From: Dryocosmus kuriphilus
Lineage: Eukaryota > Arthropoda > Insecta > Hymenoptera > Cynipidae
Direction: 5' to 3'
Length of the DNA stretch: 64,000 nucleotides
NCBI GenBank assembly: GCA_038277395.1
Contig: CM076196.1
Location: 31,513,935 to 31,577,934, forward strand
The notes below the pieces were generated by a model that was not told the origin of the DNA, did no database searches, and saw nothing but the letters and a program-made list of their open reading frames with translations. This document shows, in pieces, positions 1-10,800 of this stretch (positions are counted from its first letter, which is position 1; each line of letters starts with the position of its first letter). Both the position numbers and the translations under genes were made by a program.

Positions 1-300
1 ACAACTCTTTTTTATGAAAAATTCAAATATTTTTGTTGCAGTTTAAATTTTTTTTTAAATTCAACTATTTTGTTAAAAATTTATCCGTTTCAGTTAAAAA
101 TTGAACTATTTCGTTAAAAATTAATTCGTTGCTGTTGAAAATATAACTATTTTTGATTAAAAATTCATTTTTTTTGTTTGAAAGTGAACTTTTTTTTGCA
201 TTAAAATTTTAAATATTTTGATTTAAATTTCAACTATTTTTGGTTAAAAATTAAACCATCTTTGCTTGAAAATTAATTCTTTTTTTGAAAATTCAACTAC
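1..300. repeat. Degenerate AT-rich interspersed repeat
   Basis: Imperfect copies of a short TTGAAAATTCAACTATTTT-like word follow one another with T and A runs. The same word recurs at about 16.1, 19.0-19.4, 20.6-21.6, 24.36-24.7 and 51.4-55.7 kb. No coding potential is visible. Confidence 0.7.
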
Positions 301-326
301 TATAGTTTTTGAAATATTGCGAATAT

Positions 327-870
327 TTTGAGATTCTTTATTTGTATAATTCGAGTTTCTTTTCAATAATTAAAAATTTTGTCGTTATTCCAAATTTCGG
401 AAATTTTATAATTCGTAAATTTTTATTTTCGACATTTTTCTTTTTCGTTAATTTTTGTAGTCGGTATTTATTTTTTCATTATTTTTTATTAGTCACATAA
501 TTCAATATTTTATTTTTTAATTCAATATTTATTTCCGTCAGTTTTAAACATCAACAATTTTGAATTTCGACAATTTTAAATTTCGGCCATTTAAGAATTT
601 GGGAAAATAAATAATTTGTTAATTTTATAATTCGTTAATATTACAATTTGCAGATTTTATTATTCGGTAAATTTTAATTAGGAATATTTTTAAATTCATT
701 ATTTGCATAATTCGAGATTTTTATTTGTCAATAATTAAACATTTTTATCGTTATTTTGAATGTCGGAAATTGTATAATTCGTCAATTTTTATTTTCAGTA
801 ATTTTCTTTTTCGTTAATTTTTATATTCGGTATTTATTTTTTTTTATTATTTTTTATTAGTTACCATTTT
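327..870. repeat. Diverged tandem pair, period about 362 bp
   Basis: The stretch starting near 327 (Att-rich, with ATTCGAG, a TCGTTATT word and TTTCGTTAATTTTT) reappears in the same order from about 690 to 870. The offset of the ATTCGAG anchor is about 362 bp, close to the 365 bp period of the array at 51-55 kb. The short ORF at 309..500 lies in this repeat and is not taken as a gene. Confidence 0.55.
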
Positions 871-900
871 GTTCGTAGTAAAATAGGTTTAAAAATTCAA

Positions 901-1642
901 CGAATCGATATTTCAGTTGGCTTTTATATGCAATTTTATGATTACTAATTCGACTGATTATTGTTCCTGAGTAAACAGTAAACTCATTACTCATTGAAGC
1001 TGAAAAAGTACTTTGAAAATCACCGCCGCATCCACCTATGGTTTGAGGTTATCATAACATTTTTAGTAAAATAGTGGAATTTTAATTTTTTGAGACAAAT
1101 CCTTCTGTAGTGATACTTTTATGGATATAAAACTGTACTTACAGCATGAATTATCATTTGACAAATGATAATTTATTTTAAATATGACTTTTCCAGATTT
1201 ACCAACTTGATCCGTCATTACCGTCAATACCGGTAAATTTACGCGTCAGACGGGTAAGGTCCCATTACTAACAATCGTTTAAACATAACGCGCCAATTTC
1301 AAACGCATTCAAAAAGCTTTGAAACACGAATTATGTAATTGTACTTAAATGTACTTAAAAAAAACAAAGTACAAAATAAATTGCACTGGAATTGTGAATG
1401 TGGTACTCACGTACTCAAATTTCGCAAATTGTACTTTTTGAGTACAATTGTACTGAAAATGGCAACACTGCTGTTAGTCCCATCTCTATGCTTGCCTCAA
1501 CTTCTCACATCATATTTCCGCAGGTTCCGCAGTCAAAACAAACCATTAGGTATTGCGCACTGTTGCGCACTACGACGTATTATCGAATGTGAATTCCACG
1601 AGTGCAGGTCTAAGAAATCAGTGTTAAACATTTTTGAGCAAG
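901..1642. other. Upstream region of SMYD4-like gene 1, no gene seen
   Basis: About 740 bases precede the first start codon. From 1340 to 1460 several GTAC-containing words (GTACTTAAATGTAC, GTACAATTGTAC) are arranged semi-palindromically and look like a small repeat element. A promoter must lie nearby if the gene is live, but I cannot place a TATA box or initiator with confidence. Confidence 0.3.
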
Positions 1643-1877
1643 ATGGAAAATGAGGAAAAATTAAAATTTGTAGAAGAAGAACTAAATGTTTTGCTTGCTG
1701 ATAAAATAAATATTTTGGGCATTTTTGGGACTGATTTTCAGCCTCCCATTGATTTTTTCCTTGAAACAAAGCTTGATGTTTTAATGAGTGAATCGCCAAT
1801 TCATTTACCGTACCCATATAAATCCCCAAAAGTAGGCAAGAAGGCCGAAAAAATGTCTGCCGTTTGCTGCGTGATGG
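1643..1877 (+). CDS. SMYD4-like: SMYD4-like gene 1, exon 1
   Basis: This codes for 78 residues plus one base, starting MENEEKLKFVEEEL and ending KKAEKMSAVCCVMG at a GGGTAAGT donor (phase 1). An upstream in-frame TTG at 1634 exists, but the ATG at 1643 is the natural start. The end resembles exon 1 of gene 2 (shared pattern P-K-x2-KKxEKxSA then G at the splice), which supports both exon calls. The N-terminus is acidic, with no signal peptide. Confidence 0.7.
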
Positions 1878-4800
1878 GTAAGTTTTTGCACGTTTTTTAA
1901 ATTCAGCATATCAGATTGATAAAAACCAAACATTCATCCATTGATTTTCTTTAGTTTATACATTTATATAACAAAAAATATTAAAAATCGAAAAGAATTC
2001 TAAATGCAATAACTTCCAAAAAAATTTGGTCTAAACACAATTCAAAATCCAAATACTCATAACATCATATACATTTTTTTTTTGCAAATGGAAAAAATAC
2101 GCATCACCTAAGGGGCCGTTCAATTATTACGTAAGCCTAATGAAGGGGGAGAGGGAATCAGAAAAGTCCTGCGATTTCTTATGGTGGGGGGTGGAGGTTT
2201 AATAAACTTCTTACGTAAGATTGAACAAATTTTTTTTGAATATTTGAACAAGTATTTGAATTCGAATGTCGAGACGAACAATAACACAGGTCGACAAAAT
2301 TTGATCAACCCTCAGATCCAGAAACCAGACTATACTTTTCTGAAGGTTTTCGGTGCGCTGAACACGCATCTGGACTCAGAATTCCTCTTTTACGTCAGAT
2401 TTTCGAAATATGCTAACCTAAATGTGCGAAAAACGCACTTTTGAGCGACATTTGAGGTTATGTAGAATCGCAAATAAATTTTTTTACAAAAAACTACAAA
2501 CAGGTGATTAAAGCATAGCTCTCGCTCTTTCAAATGACATTGAGCTTACGCAAATATCTTTTTCTTTCTTTAAGGTATTCAACTTCAAAGTTTTTAAATT
2601 TCGCCAATGCGCATGCTAAGCCCAGGCAGTCCAGACACCAACCCATAAACCTACAAAACATAAACCTACAAAACCCAAATCCACAAACCCTAATCCCACA
2701 ACCCATAAATCACAAATCTACAATCTACAAATTCCAAACCTACAAACCCTAAACCCACAATCTATAAACACCAAAGCTGGACTTTATGGGCTTATAGCTT
2801 GCGCATTGGCGAAATTCAAAAACTTCGAAATTGAATTTCTTGAAGAAAAAAAAAAGATATTTGAGGAAACTCAACGACACTCGAAAGGGCAAGAGTTATG
2901 CTTTAATTAACTGTTTGTAGTTTTTTGTCAAAAAATTTATTTGGGATGCTACATAACCTCAAATGTAGCTCAAAAGCGCATTTTTCGCATATTTAGGTTA
3001 GGATATCTCGAAAATCTGACGTGATAGAGCAATTATGAGGCCAAATTCGTATTCAGCGTATCGAAGACCTTCGGAAAAGTATAGTCTGGTTTCTGGGTCT
3101 GAAATTTGTCGGCCTGTGTAATTGATGTCGTCACCTTGCACCATAAAACCGATAAGTTTTTGTTCGTGTATTGCAATGTTTCACTTTGTTATTTGAAATT
3201 ATTAATTTAAAGTTGGTATTATTTCAGGTTAGTAATTTTTATTAATCTTGTAAGATATTAAATAAATTTTATAGAAATAATAGTCACAGTGTTAATTTTT
3301 TAACCAAAATTATTTTAGCATTAAAATATAATTGTGATCGAATTTTGCTGAAAAGCGTTGGCTCAGTGAGAAAAAATAATACAACAAAAAAGCTGTATTA
3401 CATACAGATATACAACTTATATTCAAACACTTCTTCAATGAAACCAATAATTTGGAAGAAAATAATATGTTTCCCGGGAAATTCGGATGAATTTTGTACA
3501 CTTTGGACTTTTCTACTTCTTTGAAACACTCACTCAACTTGGAAAACTGTGTTTCTCATGAAACTAAATATTAGATCTTAATTACAAAATAAAAAAGTAA
3601 TATTTTTCCTGAAAAATTAAAAAACATGTTTTTAAAGATAACTTCCGAAATACTACTGTTTAATTTTTTTAAAAGAAGACCTCTTAGAGTATCAAGAAAA
3701 AATATAAAAAAGAAAATAGAATCGGGCAGTTTAGAGAAATTTGATTCTGGAAATTTTTAAAAAACAATTTAACCCTTGCTTACCACACTTCCGTAGAAAT
3801 ACATACTTGCCAGACTGGGGTGGTCGCCACCACGGCGAGAAAATTTGTTATAAAAGATAAACTATTGAATATTTTTACTTAAAGATTTTTTGAGAACTTA
3901 TTGAAAGTTCCCTTTAAAGGATAATATAGTTTACATATTTAAATATTAATTTTAAGTGTTTTTAAAAAATTTCTAAATTTAAAAAATATGAAAAAATGAC
4001 CGGTTTTACGAAAAAATTCAGAACTTTTGTATTTTTGGATATTAAGAGCTAAACATTCAACTGTGTCTTCATTAAATACATTAATATATAAGGATGAAAA
4101 TAGTATATAAAAAAGCTTTTTCAAAAACGGTATTTATTCTGAGAAATGAATGTAGGAATTTCGTGAAAAATGTAACTTCGTGTTTTTGTCGAAATACTTC
4201 ATTTTATTGAAAATAAAAACAGTATTTATGTAATGTTTATGCTCAAAATAATATAAAAAAAATAATACTGAAGAAAAAAATCTGCCCGCTTCGCGGGCAC
4301 ATTCTCGTCGCACCTAGGGCGTGTGTCTGTTGGCACTCGCGCTTCGCGCTCGATACGTTATTTACGGCACTCCCGCTTCGCGCTCGATAGATTATTCACC
4401 TCGCGCTACGCGCTCGGTGTTTATGGATCGTATAAACTTTTAAATTAAAAATTACAAAAGAAATTATTTTACTTAAGGCTCTATCGCCCTTAAGGAATAC
4501 ATTCTCATCATGACACTCGCGCTTCGCGCTCGATAATTTAAAGACGTTGTTGGAACGTCCTAAAGACGTTCTTAGGATGTACAGTTTAAAAGTGTTTTTA
4601 GAATATCCAATAAAACGTTTAAGTCAGTCCAAAAACGTTCAATATTCGAAATACGTTCTAAAAAACGTTTTTAAAGCATTGTATGTTTTTAAAACGTTAC
4701 TTGTCCTGACTTAGGACGTTTTTAGGACGTCCTAAAAACGTCTTGGGACATTCGTGCCCATTGAGTAGCTGAATTTCCAACTTTTCAACAAAAAATGTAT

Positions 4801-7800
4801 CAGTTAAAGTTTAAATCAAAATATTAAGAATTTTAATTTTAAAAAAAGTTCACTTTTCAAAGAAAAACATCTGCCCGCTTCGCGTTCGGATATTTTTGGT
4901 CCTTGCACATCATGCTTGGTATTCATTAAGTAGGTCTTAAAATTTCAAAACACCTACATTTAATGAGATTATTAAATTTGAATTTTTTATTAAAAATTAC
5001 AAAAGAAATTATTTTACTTAAGGCTCTATCGCCCTTAAGGAATACATTCTCATCATGACACTCGCGCTTCGCGCTCGATAATTACATTTTTTTTAAAACA
5101 CATAGTAGATTGGTAAAGTTTTTTTGTGATTTTCCAAATTTTCACAATGCAGGATTTCGATTCTTAAAAGTAAAACGATGAGTCTTATGAATAAATTTTG
5201 TAGCTCTTTCCAAGGTGAACAATTCTGCTTGTTAATATTTTCTCATAACTTGCAGAGTTTTGCTGAAAAGTGGTTTTCTTTATATTTCATAACATATTTC
5301 ACGAATAACTCAAAAACTACGCGTCTGCTCAAAAAAATGATAGAGAGCAAATTTGTAGATCTTTTTGAGGCGAACAACTTTGATTCTTATTATTTTTCCG
5401 TGTCTTGCAAAAAATTTTGTAGATATTTTTGAATTGAACAATTTTGTTCTTTACCATTGTTTTGTATCTTGAATATTTTGGCGGGAAACCAGAGTTTTTT
5501 AATTTTAGTAGCGTTTTCTTGATTAAAACAAAAAACGTTCATTTTATCGAAAAACGGGTAAGAAAAAATTTGTAGATTTATTTGAGGTGAACAATTTGAC
5601 TTCCTTACATTTTTTTTGCATCTCTCATAGTTTAGCCGGAAAATGGATTTTCTGATTTTGTGAAAACAGTTTTTGATGGATAAAACCATAACCGCTGGTC
5701 AAAAAACGCTGGTTAACGAACTCGTCCTTTCTTTTTACCCCTTAAAGAAGTGTACCAAAGCGCACTCCAATCCGATTAGTCCTTCGAAAGTTATCGTGGG
5801 AACAGGCTCCAACGACGACGACGACAGCGACAACGACGACGACAACAGACAGACGGACACCGTCGTAAAAACGGTTTTTACGACGGTGTCCGTCTGTCTG
5901 TTGTCGTCGTCGTTGTCGCTGTCGTCGTCGTCGTTGTCGTCGTTGGAGCCTGTTCCCACGATAACTTTCGAAGGACTGATCGAAATGGAGTGCGCTTTGG
6001 TACGCTTCTTTAAGGGGTAAAAAAAAGGACGAGTTCGTTAACCAGCGGTTTTTGACCAACGGTTATGATTTTACCCATCAAAAACTGTTTTCACAAAATC
6101 AGAAAATCCATTTTCCGGCTAAACTATGAGAGATACAAAAAAAATGTAAAGAAGTAAAATTGTTCAGCTCAAAAAAATCTACAAATTTCTTCTTAACCGT
6201 TTTTCGATAAAATGAACGGTTTTTGTTTTAATCAAGAAAACGCTATTAACATTTAAAAACTCTGGTTTCCCGACAAAATATCCCAGAAACAAAAAAATGG
6301 TAAAGAACAAAGTTGATCAATTCAAAAAGATCTACAAATTTTGTTTTAACCATTTTTTGATAAAATGCACGGTTTTTGTTTTAATCGATAAAGCGTTACT
6401 AAAAATAAAAAATTTCAAATATCCCGACAAACTATGCAAGATACGAAAAAATGATTATAAACAAAGTTGTTCAACTCAAAAAGATCTACAAATTTTCTCT
6501 CTATCATTATTTTGAGCAGATGCGTAGTTTTTGAGTTATTCGTGAAATATGTTATGATATATAAAGAAACCACTTTTCAGCAAAACTATGCAAGTTATGA
6601 AGTAACAAGCAGAATTGTTCACCATGGAAAGAGCTACAAAATTTATTTATAAGACTCATCGTTTTACTTTTAAGAATCGATATCCTGTATTGTAAAAATT
6701 TGGAAAATCACAAAAAAACTTTATCAATTTACAATGTGTTTTAAAAAAATGTAATTATCGAGCGCGAAGCGCGAGTGTCATGATGAGAATGTATTCCTTA
6801 AGGGCGATAGAGCCTTAAGTAAAACAATTTCTTTTGCAATTTTTAATTTAAAGGTTTATACGATCCATAAACACCGAGCGCGTAGCGCGAGGTGAATAAT
6901 CTATCGAGCGCGAAGCGCGAGTACCGTAAATAAGGTATCGAGTACGAAGCGCGAGTGACAACAGACGCGCGCCCTAGGCGCGCTCATACTTCGCGCGAAA
7001 CGCGCGATGAGAATGTGCCCGTGAAGCGGGCAGATTTTTACATTCTTATCAGAGAAGGTATTATTTATGTAAAATTTGACTTTCGCGGATTTCATGAAAT
7101 CTCCACGTTTTGAGACCTCCTGAATCCGAAAAAATCTGCCCGCTGCGCGGGCATATTCTCATCGCGCGCTGCGCGCGTCGCGCTTCGCGCAAAGTATGAG
7201 CGCGCCTAGGGCGCGCGTCTGTTGGCACTCGCGCTTCGCGCTCGATAAGTTATTTACCGCACTCACGCTTCGCACTCGATAGATTATTCACCTCACGCTA
7301 CGCGCTCGGTGTTTATGGATCGCAGAAACCTTTAAATTAAAAATTACAAAAGAAATTATTTTACTTAAGGCTCTATCGCCCTTAAGGAATACATTCTCAT
7401 CATGACACTCGCGCTTCGCGCTCGATAATTACATTTTTTTTAAACACATTATAGATTGGTAAAGATTTTTAGTGATATTCCAAATTTCGCAATAGAGGAT
7501 TTCGATTCTTAAAAGTAAAACGATGAATCTTATAAATAACTTTTGTAGCTCTTTCCAAGGTGAACAATTCTACTTGTTAATATTTTCTCATATCTTGCAC
7601 AGTTTTGCTGAAAAGTGGTTTTCTTTATATTTCATAACATATTTCACGAATAACTCAAAAAATACGCGTTTGCTCAAAAAAATGATAGAGAGCAAATTTG
7701 TAGATCTTCTTGAGGCGAACAACTTTGTTTATTATTATTTTTCCGTGTCTTCCATAGTTTGGCGGGTATTTTGAAATCTTTAATTTTTAATAACGTTTTA

Positions 7801-10800
7801 TCGATTAAAACAAAAACCGTGCATTTTATGAAAAAATGGTTAAAACAAAATTTGGAGACCCTTTTAAATTGAACAACTTTGTTCTTTACCATTTTTTTGT
7901 ATCTTGAATATTTTGGCGGGAAACCACAGTTTTTAAATTTCAATAGCGTTTTCTTGATTAAAACAAAAACCGTTCATTTTATCGAAAAACGGTTAAGACA
8001 AAATTTGTAGATTTTTTTGAGATGAACCATTTTACTTTCTTACGTTTTTTTTGTATCTCTCATAGTTTAGTCGGAAAATGAATTTCTTGATTTTGTGTAA
8101 ACCGTTTTTGATGGATAAAACCATAACCGTTGGTCAAAAACCGCTGGTTAACGAACTGGTCCTTTCTTTTTGGACCTTAAAGTAGTGTGCCAAAGCGTAA
8201 ACCAATCCGATTAGTCCTTCGAAAGTTATCGTGGGAACAGACGACAACGACAACGACGACAACGACGACGACAACAACGACAACGCCAACAGACAGACAG
8301 ACACGGTCGTAAAAACCATTTTTTCGGATTCAGGAGGTCTTAAAACATGGAGATTTCATGAAATCCGCGAAAGTCAAATTTTGCATAAATCTAATACCTT
8401 CTCATTGAGATGAGAATGTAATAATAAAAAAATTGCATTTTTCAGCCAAACTATGTAAAAAATGAAGAAATTTACCTTTTAGATATAAATTCATTGATTG
8501 GTGAGCGCGAGACAGGTGATGAGAATGCCCCTGAGTAGCGGGCAGATTTTTCAATAACTTTAAATAACTTTTATTGACTGTATAGATGTATTTTTTGATT
8601 AAAAGAACGGTATTAAACGTTTAATGAAGAAAGTATGGGCTGTATCAAAAAATCGTTTCAAGGGAATTTGTATGTTCTTGGAAGGTGAACAATTCTGCTT
8701 GTTAATATTTTCTCATATCTTGCACAGTTTTGCTGAAAAGTGGTTTTCTTTATATTTCATAACATATTTCATGAATAACTCAAAAACTACGCGTCTGATC
8801 AAAAAAATGGTAGAGAGCAAATTTGTAGACAATTTGGAGACGAACAACTTTGTTTATTATTATTTTTCCGTATCTTCCATAGTTTGGCGGAAAATTTGAA
8901 ATCTTTAATTTTTAATAACGTTTTATCGATTAAACCAAAAACCGTGCATTTTATGAAAAAATGGTTAAAACAAAATTTGTAGATCTTTTTAAATTGAACA
9001 ACTTTGTTCTTTACCATTTTTTGGTATCTTGAATATTTTGGCGGGAAACCACAGTTTTTAAATTTTAAATAGCGTTTTCTTGATTAAAACAAAAACCGTT
9101 CATTTTATCAAAAAACGGTTAAGACAAAATTTGTAGATTTTTTTGAGATGAACAATTTTACTTCCTTACGTTTTTTTTTGTATCTCTGATAGTTTAGCCG
9201 GAAAATGAATTTTTTGATTTTGTGAAAACCGTTTTTGATGGATAAAACCATAACCGTTGGTCAAAAACCGCTGGTTAACGAACTCGTCCTTTCTTTTTGG
9301 ACCTTAAAGAAGTGTGCCAAAGCGCAATCCAATCCGATTAGTCCTTCGAAAGTTATCGTGGGAACAGACGACGACAACGACGACAACGCCAACAGACAGA
9401 CAGACACGGTCGTAAAAACCATTTTTTCGGATTCAGGAGGTCTTAAAACGTGGAGATTTCATGAAATCCGCGAAAGTCAAATTTTGCATAAATCTAATAC
9501 CTTCTCTGATGAGAATGTAATAAAAAATTTCAAATATCCCGACAAACTAGGCAAGATACGAAAAAATGATTATAAACAAAGTTGTTCAACTCAAAAAGAT
9601 CTACAAATTTTCTCTCGATCATTATTTTGAGCAGATGCGTAGTTTTTGAATTATTCGTGAAATATGTTATGATATATAAAGAAAAACACTTTTCAGCAAA
9701 ACTATGCAAGTTATGAAGTAACAAGCAGAATTGTTCACCATGGAAAGAGCTACAAAATTTATTTATAAGACTCATCGTTTTACTTTTAAGAATCGATATC
9801 CTGTATTGTGAAAATTTGGAAAATCACAAAAAAACTTTATCAATTTACAATGTGTTTTATAAAAATGTAATTATCGAGCGCGAAGCGCGAGTGTTATGAT
9901 GAGAATGTATTCCTTAAGGGCGATAGAGCCTAAGTAAAACAATTTCTTTTGCAATTTTTAATTTAAAGGTTTATACGATCCATAAACACCGAGCGCGTAG
10001 CGCGAGGTGAATAATCTATCGAGCGCGAAGCGCGAGTACCGTAAATAAGGTATCGAGTACGAAGCGCGAGTGACAACAGACGCGCGCCCTAGGCGCGCTC
10101 ATACTTCGCGCGAAACGCGCGATGAGAATGTGCCCGTGAAGCGGGCAGATTTTTACATTCTTATCAGAGAAGGTTAATAGATTTATGTAAAATTTGACTT
10201 TCGCGGATTTCATGAAATCTCCACGTTTTGAGACCTCCTGAATCCGAAAAAGCGGGTTTTACGACGGTGTCTGTCTGTTGTCGTCATAGTTGTCGCCGTT
10301 GTCGTTGGAGTCTGTTCCCACGATAACTTTCGAAGGACTAATCGGATTGGATTGCGCTTTGGCACACTTCTTTAAGGGGTAAAAAGAAAGGACGAGTTTG
10401 TTAACCAGCGGTTTTTGACCAACGGTTATGGTTTTATCCATCAAAAACGGTTTACACAAAATCAAGAAATTCATTTTCCGACTAAACTATGAGAGATACA
10501 AAAAAAACGTAAGAAAGTAAAATTGTTCATCTTAAAAAAATCTACAAATTTTGTCTTAACCGTTTTTTGATAAAATGAACAGTTTTTGTTTTAATCAAGA
10601 AAACCTTATTAAAATTAAAAAACTCTGGTTTCCCGCCAAAATATTCAAGATACAAAAAATTGGTAAAGAACAAAGTTGTTCAATTCAAAAATGTCTACAA
10701 ATTTTGTTTTAACCATTTTTTGGTAAAATGCACGGTTTTTGTTTTAATCGATAAAACGTTATTAAAAGTCACAAATTTCAAATTTCCCGCCAAACTATGC

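Noticed and set aside
2636..2780. Telomere repeat
   Set aside because: The CCCTAAACCC words are irregular, short and inside a foldback. Insect telomeres are normally TTAGG-based.
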